Part shown: positions 1-6,370 of the stretch, piece by piece | Position numbering within the stretch: position 1 is the first letter of the stretch | How the letters are laid out: each line of letters opens with the position of its first letter | From: an uncultured Eubacteriales bacterium | GTDB taxonomy: Bacteria; Bacillota; Clostridia; Oscillospirales; CAG-272 | Assembly: GCA_934477985.1 (NCBI GenBank) | Contig: CAKSOR010000102.1 | Location: forward strand, 1 to 8,160 | Reading direction: 5' to 3' | Length of the DNA stretch: 8,160 nt | The notes under the pieces: generated by a model | The model's input: only the letters and a program-made list of their open reading frames with translations | What the model was told of the DNA's origin: nothing | Databases searched by the model: none | Program-made: the position numbers and the translations under genes

Positions 1-352
1 CGACGTGACCGACCGGGATTTTCGCGTAGAAAGCGGCGAGGGCGGCGGCGAAGCTTGTGGTTGTGTCGCCGTGTACGAGGACGAGATCGGGCATTGATTC
101 AGCGAGGACGGGTTCGAGACCCATGATGACGTCGGCGGTGATTGAGGAGAGAGTCTGACTGCGTTTCATGATATTGAGGTCATAGTTGGGTTTCACGTCG
201 AAATAAGCGAGGGCGCTGTCGAGCATTTCGCGGTGCTGAGCGGTGACGCAGACGACGCTTTCGATGCCGTCGGCTTTTTCGAGAGCCTTGACGAGTGGGC
301 ACATTTTGATGGCTTCGGGTCTTGTACCGAAGACTGACATTACTTTTGGCAT
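1..352 (-). CDS. wecB: UDP-N-acetylglucosamine 2-epimerase, N-terminal part (cut by window edge)
   Basis: This cytoplasmic enzyme interconverts UDP-GlcNAc and UDP-ManNAc, supplying ManNAc units for surface polysaccharides or teichoic acid linkage units. The 117 visible residues begin MPKVMSVFGTRPEAIKM, the family's N-terminal nucleotide-sugar signature. TAQHREMLD follows at 37-45, DYDLNIMK-like NYDLNIMK at 56-63 and HGDTTTSFAAALAAFY at 94-109. Asp96 in HGDTT corresponds to the conserved catalytic-site aspartate of this family, and the arginine and lysine of GTRPEAIK are present. A complete member is about 360-390 residues, so roughly two thirds lies beyond base 1. The start at 350-352 has AAAGGA eight or nine bases upstream, inside the end of mrnC. 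The 13-base overlap with mrnC suggests co-transcription and coupled translation. The hydrolysing 2-epimerase subfamily is the main alternative and cannot be excluded without the C-terminal half. Confidence 0.93.
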   Translation of the reverse strand, partial: MPKVMSVFGTRPEAIKMCPLVKALEKADGIESVVCVTAQHREMLDSALAYFDVKPNYDLNIMKRSQTLSSITADVIMGLEPVLAESMPDLVLVHGDTTTSFAAALAAFYAKIPVGHV

Positions 353-768
353 GGTGGAGTTCCTTTCAGGTTTGATCTCATTTCGGAGATGACGTTGGCG
401 TAGGCGAGGTCAAAGAGTTCGGCGGCGCGGTCGGGTTGATTTTTAATATCGAGCCAGCCGAAGACGGCTTCGAGTCCGGTAGCGCGGCGGTAATCGAGGG
501 CGGAAGCGCTTTTGGGGGCGGAGATTCCGCTCGCGTTGCGGCCGCGTTTATAGGCGTATTCTTCCTCCTCGGTGAGGTGCGGGAGGAGTTTATCGACGGC
601 TTTTGACTGAGCGGTCGCTTTGACGAAATTGAGGGCTAAGTGGTTGAGTTTTCCGCTGCCGGTCAGACCGAGGCTGAGAAGAAAGCGGCGGGTGAGGAGT
701 TCGAGCGAGGCGTCGCCGAGGTAGGCGAGTGCCGCGCCGTTGAGCTCGCGTGTGAGGTTTTCGTTCAT
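340..768 (-). CDS. mrnC: Mini-ribonuclease III (MrnC family)
   Basis: Mini-III is a dimeric RNase III-type endonuclease that lacks a separate dsRNA-binding domain. In Bacillus it matures the ends of 23S rRNA precursor. The 142-residue protein matches the family's usual length and is a single RNase III catalytic domain. AYLGDASLELLTRR at 15-28 carries the metal-binding Asp19 and nearby Glu23. LTEEEEYAYKRGRNA at 65-79 is the family's RGRNA motif, PKSAS follows at 85-89, and YRRATGLEAVFGWL at 93-106 carries the second conserved acidic residue, Glu100. The start at 766-768 is supported by AAAAGGA seven bases upstream. In many Firmicutes this gene lies by cysS and rlmB. Here it precedes wecB, overlapping it by 13 bases, which is a less usual neighbour. 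Upstream lies the hairpin chain at 833-981. All expected active-site residues appear intact. Confidence 0.93.
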   Translation of the reverse strand: MNENLTRELNGAALAYLGDASLELLTRRFLLSLGLTGSGKLNHLALNFVKATAQSKAVDKLLPHLTEEEEYAYKRGRNASGISAPKSASALDYRRATGLEAVFGWLDIKNQPDRAAELFDLAYANVISEMRSNLKGTPPCQK

Positions 769-1015
769 TTGGGTGTCCTTTTGAGGATATAGTGTGGTTG
801 GAGAGAAAACGCAGGTGGCGCGTCAGCGGCATCCGCCTCGCCCTGCGAGGCGGACGGGGATGTGAGTCCCCGCCTGCGACCCGCGGCCGCGCAGCGGTCG
901 CGGGTCCGGTCGGCGAAGCCGACCGTTACGGTTGCGGCTTGCCGCAAGCGTCTTTTTGAGCGCGATGAGCGCTCAAAAAGAGACGGACGCGATGGTTCTT
1001 ACGAATCGCGCGGAT
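769..1015. other. Non-coding gap between the transglutaminase gene and mrnC
   Basis: This 247-base gap separates two same-direction (minus) genes. It would be the 3' end of the moxR-DUF58-transglutaminase transcript and the leader or promoter region of mrnC. Most of it (833-981) is a chain of six hairpins. The remainder, 769-832, holds the mrnC ribosome site and only a weak promoter candidate (TATATC on the minus strand at about 784-789, with no convincing -35). No stem followed by a run of T was seen in either direction, so no intrinsic terminator can be assigned. Arg/Pro-rich open frames cross the gap in several frames but have no ribosome site or recognisable domain. Confidence 0.75.
833..981. 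repeat. Chain of six adjacent GC-rich hairpins (tandem palindromes)
   Basis: Six inverted repeats follow one another with almost no spacer. (1) 833-840/846-853, CCGCCTCG with CGAGGCGG. (2) 855-860/867-872, CGGGGA with TCCCCG. (3) 878-890/894-906, a 13-bp stem with one G-T pair and loop GCA. (4) 907-914/918-925, CGGTCGGC with GCCGACCG, loop GAA. (5) 932-938/941-947, TTGCGGC with GCCGCAA. (6) 951-963/969-981, a perfect 13-bp stem, loop GATGA. About 110 of the 149 bases lie in stem arms. The arms differ from hairpin to hairpin, so this is not a repeated unit, and it is not CRISPR-like. It could be a structured RNA, a 3' stabiliser or processing site of the upstream mRNA, or one copy of a dispersed palindromic element. 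Whether it recurs in the genome cannot be judged from this window. Confidence 0.85.
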
Positions 1016-3847
1016 TCAGAGCGCCAGGATGTATTTTCTCCACAGCCTTGTGTATATTGCGTCGGCGCGGAGGAGATATGAGCGTAAGAACGCGCAGTAA
1101 TCGGCGGCGAGCTTTGTGTCGGCGGCGCTGTGCGATGGCGCGAACTCGATCTTCTCAACGGCTCTCGCGACTTTCGAAAATTTCTCGGGTGAGATATTGC
1201 CGAGGATTGAGTCGACTCTTGCGGCGAAGTCGGCGGTCTGTTCGCCCGCCAGCGGTACGAGTCCGCAGAGCTTCAGCAGTCGGTAGAGGATGGCGTTGAG
1301 TTCGCGCGCGGCTTCGGACGAGCCCGCCGAGTCGGTCACGAGTTTTCTGAAGCGCTTTCCGGCACGGTCGGCACGGGCTCTCAGGCAGATGATTATGACA
1401 GCGATAATGGCTATGACTATCGCCGTTATGACGACACCCGCCGGGAGCGATTTCTTCACAGGTTTCTGCGGCGTTGTGCCGCCGGTGCTGACCGGTTCAG
1501 TCGTATCCTTCCCGACCGGTTCGGTTTCATCGGGTATGGTCGTGTCGGCACCCGTACTGGTCGAGACTGTCGGCGGAACATAGCCGTCATACATGTCGGA
1601 CATGTAGGGTGTCGTCGCCTCGTACACTACCCAGCCGTACATGTCATAATAGACCTCAATCCAGGCGTGGGCGTTGTTGTCGAGTACATTCGACGAATAG
1701 CGCGCGACCGGGTCTTCACCGCGCGTACGCTCAAAATTATCGGCGATATAGCCCTCAGCGTAGCGCGCCGGGATGCCAAGCGCCCGCAGAAGCATAACAG
1801 CCGAGGTCGCGAACTGCACGCAATATCCTTCATTCGTGTCGAAAAGGAAGGTCTCGGCGGCGTTGACATACGGGCGTTTGGGGTCTGGCTCCTTCGGCGA
1901 GAGCGTGTAGGTCATGTTCTTTGAGAGGTAGTCGATTATCTTTCTCACCTTGAGGTTCTGAGCGCGGTAGGCGTCCATATCCTGGTAGGTCGGCATGTCG
2001 CTGAAGATTATTGAGCGGGCGAGCGTCTCAAACTCCTCGAAGTTCTCACAGCCCGCGAGATATGTCTCGTAGATGTAATCGTTGTAATTGTTTATGTCGG
2101 TGATAAGCGTCAGCAGGCGGTGGCGCTCGTGATCGTCCATCTCGTAGACATAGCGGTTCGCGAGGTTGTTCGGGTCGAGTTCGATGTCATACGCGTTTGT
2201 ATCATTGGTGTCGTGACCGATGCGGACGCGGTTTTTTTCATATACCGCGGCGAGCGCTTCGTCGGTCGCGTTCACGCCGCCAGCTTCGTTAATTATCCTG
2301 AGCAGGTCAGACGCCTGGCGGTAGAACGCGCGCGTCAGCGACGACAGATTCTGAGCGAAATCCGGGTCGCGCAGCAGAGGCAGGTTCGCGACCGTTGAGT
2401 ATTCGTCGAGGAAAACATAGCTCGTCGACGAGAATATTCCGTCGCTGTAGTTCGCGTAGTCGCCGCCAAGCGGTTCTTTAGTGCCGTATTCGAGCAGTCC
2501 GAGACGCTGGTCGCTGTATGACGGGAAGAAGATCAGGTTCGCGGTCGGGCGGAACTTGCGGATGTCAATCCGCGCGGTCACGTATCCGATGTCGGAATGA
2601 CTCGTGTAGGTGCGTCCGTTCTTTATTCCTGTCAGATTCTCGTCGATCGCCCAGAGAAGGTCGGATGTCATTCGTTCGGGCGAGAAATCCTCGCTGAACC
2701 GCTGCTTATAGGCGGCGATCTGCTCGTAGGACGGCGAGATCCAGGTGTCGCCGGAATAGGTCGTTCCGACCCAGTTCCTGAGATAGACCGGGAGGTTTAT
2801 GTCCGAGCTGACCGTGAAAACGTGCGCGCCGGTGTAGGTTCGGCGCTCAAACGCGGTGCTTCGTCTATCGACCGCCGAGACTCCGGAGAACAGAAGGCTT
2901 CCGAAGTCGGGACTCTGTCCGTTTACAAGCGAGATGAAGTAGTTCTCGAGCTTCGCCGCGGGGGTGGCTATCACCGGGATGTCGTTCATCCGATGCTTGA
3001 TGCATGACGGTATGACGAGGATGATCGCGGCGATCAGCGCTGTTCCGAACGCCATGAAACCGCCCATCGACGAGCTCTGACGGCGGGCACGCGTAATCTC
3101 GGTACGGTGAGCGCGCGGTCGCTCGGAGAGTCCCGAAGCCGCGGCGACTGTCTTTCGGTCTGAGAATATCCGGTCGTACCCGGCGAGCGCGATTATTCCG
3201 CAGATTCCGGCGAGTATCAGCGCGAAGCCTGAGTTTCCGCTGTTCATGCCGTAGTAGAGGAACATCGTACAGACCGCGCTTCCGACCGCGACAAGCGGGA
3301 TCACGTGAACCCGCCTCAGAAGGCAGGCGCAGAAGAGCGCGGCGTAGACTACCATGATCACCGTGAACGCGGTGTCAAGGCTGAGAAAGGTGTTTGTGTG
3401 CAGTCTGCGCATAGAGGCTTCCTCGGCGGTTGTTATGTAGTAGCCGGTCATGCCGCCGTATCCGATCACGGTGAGCTTATGGAAGAAGGTGCTCGCCAGG
3501 GAGCGGACGCAGTAATACGCGCGCTCGGCTAAGTGATCCTTGCCCCAGAGCGCGAAGATCAGAGCCGCGATTCCGACTCCGCCGGTTATGAGAAAACACC
3601 GCTTTGAGATGCCCATCACCGCGAAGAATATCGTCGCGGCGAGAGTTATCACGATGATCTTGGTGGGCTCGAGCGTTCCGTCAGGGAGCGAATCGTACAT
3701 CAGTGCGTCGGCGGTGAAGAGCGAGAATCCGAGCGCGCAGAAGAAGGCGAGCGCGGCGCGGCAGATATATCCGAGTACGCAGAAACCGTCTCCGGCGCGG
3801 TCTTTTCCGGGGAGAATGAGCTCCGTGTCGGGTCTTGTGGTGTTCAT
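1016..3847 (-). CDS. Polytopic membrane protein with extracellular transglutaminase-like domain (TgpA-like)
   Basis: This 943-residue protein resembles the transglutaminase-like membrane proteins found beside MoxR and DUF58 genes. The N-terminus has about seven hydrophobic segments (roughly 22-45, 62-80, 86-102, 158-177, 183-200, 208-224) with another at 262-281. A long extracytoplasmic region follows. The transglutaminase core lies near 625-750: GYCVQFATSAVMLLRALGIPAR has Cys676, NAHAWIEVYYD has His727, and GWVVYEATTPY has Glu743 where the classic third triad residue is Asp. A Ser/Thr/Pro-rich linker (756-800), a membrane segment (802-822) and a cytoplasmic tail like DUF4129 (about 845-935) complete it. 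The ATG overlaps the DUF58 stop as ATGA. The family may cut or crosslink peptide bonds at the envelope, but its substrate is generally unknown, so the activity here is inference. It is longer than typical TgpA-like proteins (about 650-750), mostly because of the region between the membrane segments and the core. Confidence 0.9.
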   Translation of the reverse strand: MNTTRPDTELILPGKDRAGDGFCVLGYICRAALAFFCALGFSLFTADALMYDSLPDGTLEPTKIIVITLAATIFFAVMGISKRCFLITGGVGIAALIFALWGKDHLAERAYYCVRSLASTFFHKLTVIGYGGMTGYYITTAEEASMRRLHTNTFLSLDTAFTVIMVVYAALFCACLLRRVHVIPLVAVGSAVCTMFLYYGMNSGNSGFALILAGICGIIALAGYDRIFSDRKTVAAASGLSERPRAHRTEITRARRQSSSMGGFMAFGTALIAAIILVIPSCIKHRMNDIPVIATPAAKLENYFISLVNGQSPDFGSLLFSGVSAVDRRSTAFERRTYTGAHVFTVSSDINLPVYLRNWVGTTYSGDTWISPSYEQIAAYKQRFSEDFSPERMTSDLLWAIDENLTGIKNGRTYTSHSDIGYVTARIDIRKFRPTANLIFFPSYSDQRLGLLEYGTKEPLGGDYANYSDGIFSSTSYVFLDEYSTVANLPLLRDPDFAQNLSSLTRAFYRQASDLLRIINEAGGVNATDEALAAVYEKNRVRIGHDTNDTNAYDIELDPNNLANRYVYEMDDHERHRLLTLITDINNYNDYIYETYLAGCENFEEFETLARSIIFSDMPTYQDMDAYRAQNLKVRKIIDYLSKNMTYTLSPKEPDPKRPYVNAAETFLFDTNEGYCVQFATSAVMLLRALGIPARYAEGYIADNFERTRGEDPVARYSSNVLDNNAHAWIEVYYDMYGWVVYEATTPYMSDMYDGYVPPTVSTSTGADTTIPDETEPVGKDTTEPVSTGGTTPQKPVKKSLPAGVVITAIVIAIIAVIIICLRARADRAGKRFRKLVTDSAGSSEAARELNAILYRLLKLCGLVPLAGEQTADFAARVDSILGNISPEKFSKVARAVEKIEFAPSHSAADTKLAADYCAFLRSYLLRADAIYTRLWRKYILAL

Positions 3848-5169
3848 TTATCCGAGACCCTCCTTGTTATCGTCATGCAGCCTGAGAGCGCGGCGAGCTG
3901 TTTTGACTCGGCGGCTTCGGCGGTCTCGTCCGGCTTCCGGAATGACGGCGCGGTCGCGTAGACCAGTTCGACGCCCTTCGCGCCGAGCTCACGCAGCGCG
4001 GCTATGCGCATATATTCGTCGACCGCCGCCGTGCCGAGGTTCGTCGAGACTATGACGAGCGACGAGCCGTTCAGATCGGTTATCAGCGAGGTCAGCCTTG
4101 ACGCCTGGTTTTTTGTGTTGACGACCGGCGCGCGCGCTATGCTCCTGAACGCCGCCTCGAAATCGTTGGTATTATAGATGTCGAACGAGCAGGGGACGAG
4201 ACTGTCCCGCTCGGCAAGCCAGAGGAGTCGGACAGAGTTCCCGGCGCGGAGCTCACGCAGTGCCGCCGCGAGCGAGTTTTCGACGGCGAGGTCGGAGCAG
4301 AGATTGTCATAGACCTCCTCATAGCCCTCGATCGGCTCGAAGGTCGACGTGCCGTCGGCAAAATGCGGTTCGAGGTCGCAGATTATGTTGACTGTGTCGC
4401 CGATGTTGTGCGAATAATCCTTGACGAGGAGATCCTCGGTCTTTGACGAGAGCTTCCAGTGGATTGATTTGAGTCCGTCGCCGGCTATGTAGGCGCGGAT
4501 GTCGGCGGCTTCGGTGACATCGCTTCCCTTGGCGCGCATCACGGTGCGGGTCGTCTGATCGCTCTCGGCGGCGTTTTCCCTCGGCGGGAGCTCGAAGCGG
4601 CGCGGGAGGATGACTATCGACGCGGTGTGATCGCAGGCTATTGTCAGCTTTGCCACGCGGAAGGGGTCGAGGACAGTAATTTTTGAGAGCCCGATCTCGT
4701 ATTCACCGCGGAAGGCGAACGCCGCGCTCTTTCTTATCTCGACTCCGTCGAGGGGGGCGAGTGTGAAGACCGTGGTGTGCGGCACGCATTTCGCGCCCAT
4801 TTTGTCGGGGAGCAGCAGCTCGGCTTCGACAAAAGGAAAGGGGATCAGCGAGTTGTTCGAGATCAGCGAGACGAAATCAAACGGCGTGTTCTTCTCGACC
4901 GAGTCGACGCCAAGGCGGACCGCCGTGCGTATCGACAGCGCCGCCGCGGCGAGGTGAATGACCGGAAACAGCGGCAGTATCAGCGTGAAGATGAAGGTCA
5001 TGTGTGAGACCGGGAGCTTCAGCGACTGCGCGAAGATCAGAGCGGCTATAATGAGTATCGGGAGGATCGCCGCGCGCTTTGTCAGCGCGAAGGAATAACG
5101 GCGCGGCTTTCGCGGTTTGCTTTTCCGTCGGATTTTTCTGAAGCCCGCGGCTCTTGCGGGGAGGTTCAT
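3844..5169 (-). CDS. DUF58 domain-containing membrane protein
   Basis: This 441-residue protein has a very basic N-terminus (residues 1-32), two hydrophobic segments (about 33-50 and 55-80) and a soluble remainder. The diagnostic DUF58 stretch is at 223-251: DIRAYIAGDGLKSIHWKLSS followed by KTEDLLVKDY, matching the family pattern DIRxYxxGDxxxxIHWKxSA(R/K)TxxLxVK(D/E). The later part (about 258-435) has the alternating strand and helix character of the von Willebrand factor A-like fold proposed for this family. Length is normal. Its start overlaps the MoxR stop as ATGA, and its stop overlaps the transglutaminase start the same way, so the three are probably made together. DUF58 proteins are thought to partner MoxR ATPases in chaperone-like or complex-assembly roles. 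The specific function here is not known. Confidence 0.9.
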   Translation of the reverse strand: MNLPARAAGFRKIRRKSKPRKPRRYSFALTKRAAILPILIIAALIFAQSLKLPVSHMTFIFTLILPLFPVIHLAAAALSIRTAVRLGVDSVEKNTPFDFVSLISNNSLIPFPFVEAELLLPDKMGAKCVPHTTVFTLAPLDGVEIRKSAAFAFRGEYEIGLSKITVLDPFRVAKLTIACDHTASIVILPRRFELPPRENAAESDQTTRTVMRAKGSDVTEAADIRAYIAGDGLKSIHWKLSSKTEDLLVKDYSHNIGDTVNIICDLEPHFADGTSTFEPIEGYEEVYDNLCSDLAVENSLAAALRELRAGNSVRLLWLAERDSLVPCSFDIYNTNDFEAAFRSIARAPVVNTKNQASRLTSLITDLNGSSLVIVSTNLGTAAVDEYMRIAALRELGAKGVELVYATAPSFRKPDETAEAAESKQLAALSGCMTITRRVSDK

Positions 5170-6161
5170 CTGGTCTCACCCCTGACCGGGACGGGAGTCG
5201 ATTTCAGGACGTCGTTTATGACGTCGGACGCGGTCACGCCGGTGAGTTTCGCCTCCTGAGTGAGCAGCAGGCGGTGGGTGGTCGAGACCTTGAAGATGTC
5301 GGCGATGTCCTCGGGGATGACGTAGTTCCGGCTGTGCATGAAGGCGTACGCCTGAGCCAGGCGTTTTATAGCGAGCGAGGCTCTGGGGCTCGCTCCGAGC
5401 GCGACCGAGCGGTGAGTCCGCGTCGCCGAGACCAGCGAGACGAGATATTTGTTCAGCGCGTGGTCGATATGTACGTCGCTCGTCAATGAGCGCAGGAAAC
5501 AGACGAGTTTGACGCCGATGACCGGCTTTATGCTCTCGAGCGGGCTTGATTCGCCGCGGCTCTCGACTATTTTCACTTCCTCGTCGGGGGTCGGGTAGCC
5601 CATCGAGAGCTTCAATGAGAAGCGGTCGAGCTGAGCCTCTGGGAGGGGGTAGGTTCCGACGAAGCCCGAGGGGTTCTGGGTCGCGATGACCATGAAGGGC
5701 TCGGGTAGGTCATAGGTCTTGCCGTCGACCGTGACGCGGCACTCCTGCATCGCCTCGAGGAGCGCGGACTGGGTCTTCGGCGACGCGCGGTTGATCTCGT
5801 CGGCGAGCAGGACGTTCGTCATGACGAGTCCCGACGTGAAGTCGAAGCTCTCGGTTTTGCGGTTGTAGATATTGAATCCGGTTATATCCGACGCGGTGAC
5901 GTCCGGGGTGAACTGCGCGCGGCGGAAATCGAGTCCGGCGGCTTTAGCGAGCGCCGCGGCAAGCGTCGTCTTTCCGACTCCCGGGACGTCCTCGATGAGC
6001 ACGTGTCCGCCAGCGAGCAGCGCCGTCACGAGCAGCAGAACCTCGCGGTGCTTTCCGACGATGGCTTTCTCTATCTCGGCGGTGAGTTTGTTTGCCGCGC
6101 TGTACGCCTTTTCGGCGTCGACGTCGTTGAAGGTTATATTTGTGAAATTGCTCTCTTCCAT
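5166..6161 (-). CDS. MoxR-family AAA+ ATPase
   Basis: This cytoplasmic AAA+ ATPase probably remodels or activates the membrane partners encoded just downstream. With the start at 6159-6161 it has 331 residues, usual for the family. Walker A is EDVPGVGKTT at 57-66, Walker B LLADEIN at 118-124, sensor 1 IATQNP at 159-164, the arginine-finger region EAQLDRF at 175-181 and sensor 2 GASPRAS at 256-262, followed by the helical lid. All key residues are intact. An in-frame ATG at 6203 would add 14 residues (MSECAKSHSVKGSN) but lacks a good ribosome site. The chosen ATG follows AAAGGGAG by four bases, and family members generally begin with little sequence ahead of the AAA module. It is the first gene of the moxR-DUF58-transglutaminase operon, and its stop overlaps the DUF58 start by four bases. 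Confidence 0.93.
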   Translation of the reverse strand: MEESNFTNITFNDVDAEKAYSAANKLTAEIEKAIVGKHREVLLLVTALLAGGHVLIEDVPGVGKTTLAAALAKAAGLDFRRAQFTPDVTASDITGFNIYNRKTESFDFTSGLVMTNVLLADEINRASPKTQSALLEAMQECRVTVDGKTYDLPEPFMVIATQNPSGFVGTYPLPEAQLDRFSLKLSMGYPTPDEEVKIVESRGESSPLESIKPVIGVKLVCFLRSLTSDVHIDHALNKYLVSLVSATRTHRSVALGASPRASLAIKRLAQAYAFMHSRNYVIPEDIADIFKVSTTHRLLLTQEAKLTGVTASDVINDVLKSTPVPVRGETR

Positions 6162-6165
6162 GTTA

Positions 6166-6173
6166 CTCCCTTT
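6166..6173 (-). promoter_or_regulatory. Ribosome binding site that decides the MoxR start
   Basis: On the minus strand AAAGGGAG lies four bases before the ATG at 6159-6161. The upstream in-frame ATG at 6201-6203 has only a weak GAGAG. This favours the shorter protein. Confidence 0.65.
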
Positions 6174-6223
6174 AACGGAATGGCTTTTGGCGCACTCCGA
6201 CATTTATCATAAGTCTCTCAATT

Positions 6224-6252
6224 ATTATAGCACAATTTGTCATTTTGCGCAA
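6224..6252 (-). promoter_or_regulatory. Sigma-A-type promoter of the moxR operon
   Basis: On the minus strand the -10 is a perfect TATAAT (plus positions 6224-6229). Seventeen bases upstream is TTGCGC (6247-6252), a weak -35 matching only the TTG of TTGACA. Transcription would start near 6217, giving a leader of about 55 bases before the ATG at 6161. The -35 lies entirely inside the palindrome TTGCGCAA (6245-6252). A protein bound there would cover the -35, and the poor -35 leaves room for activation as well as repression. Confidence 0.7.
6245..6252. promoter_or_regulatory. Palindrome TTGCGCAA, copy 1, covering the moxR -35
   Basis: A perfect 8-bp palindrome in otherwise AT-rich DNA, overlapping the moxR -35. 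The same palindrome recurs at 6315-6322, inside the operator-like structure next to the divergent regulator promoter. Two copies in one divergent region suggest a shared binding site for a dimeric regulator. That is inference. Confidence 0.45.
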
Positions 6253-6295
6253 GAGTACACGGAATAGTTAATAATATTTTTACGAAAAACGAGAA

Positions 6296-6343
6296 AATAT
6301 TTTTTACTCACTGTTTGCGCAAAATAATTGAGTAAAAATTATT
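6296..6343. promoter_or_regulatory. Nested inverted repeats: candidate operator between the divergent promoters
   Basis: TTTTTACTCA (6301-6310) and TGAGTAAAAA (6329-6338) form a perfect 10-bp inverted repeat. After one mismatch it extends by AATA (6296-6299) with TATT (6340-6343). Its 18-base spacer contains the second palindrome, TTTGCGCAAA (6314-6323), centred within one base of the outer repeat. A further inverted repeat, AATAATT (6323-6329) with AATTATT (6337-6343), runs into the TTGACA at 6342. The whole structure lies upstream of both predicted transcription starts. It would therefore not be in either mRNA and should act as DNA, as a protein-binding site. The adjacent RpiR-type regulator is the natural candidate to bind it. 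Confidence 0.6.
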
Positions 6344-6370
6344 GACAAGCGGCTTTCATTGTGGTATAAT
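6342..6370 (+). promoter_or_regulatory. Perfect sigma-A consensus promoter of the RpiR-type regulator gene
   Basis: TTGACA (6342-6347), a 17-base spacer and TATAAT (6365-6370) match the consensus at every position, and TGG just before the -10 gives an extended -10 (TGnTATAAT). Transcription should start near 6377, leaving a leader of only about 14 bases that consists largely of the ribosome site GGAGGTGAT (6379-6387). A promoter this strong for a regulator implies that it is held in check, and the operator-like repeat touching the -35 fits that. Confidence 0.88.

Noticed and set aside
784..812. Promoter for mrnC on the minus strand (TATATC near 784-789)
   Set aside because: The -10 matches only four of six positions, and no hexamer at 16-18 bases upstream resembles TTGACA. 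mrnC may be read from further upstream.
951..981. Rho-independent terminator after the transglutaminase gene
   Set aside because: The stem is perfect, but no T-run follows it in either direction. The T and A runs are inside the stem with the wrong polarity.
833..981. CRISPR array or tandem direct repeat
   Set aside because: The hairpin arms differ in sequence and length, and there are no equal-sized spacers or repeated units.
862..1299. Plus-strand open frame of 145 codons overlapping the hairpin chain and the end of the transglutaminase gene
   Set aside because: It is extremely Arg/Ser-rich, has no ribosome site and no recognisable domain, and its second half is antisense to a well-supported gene. 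It is a by-product of high GC.
3540..4055. Plus-strand open frame of 171 codons antisense to the transglutaminase/DUF58 junction
   Set aside because: It is Ser/Arg/Pro-rich with no domain and lies opposite two strongly supported genes. The other antisense frames (2120-2398, 2597-3007, 5154-5489, 5872-6267, 7126-7563) fail the same way.
6162..6203. Fourteen-residue N-terminal extension of the MoxR ATPase
   Set aside because: The upstream ATG at 6203 lacks a good ribosome site, while the ATG at 6161 has AAAGGGAG just before it.
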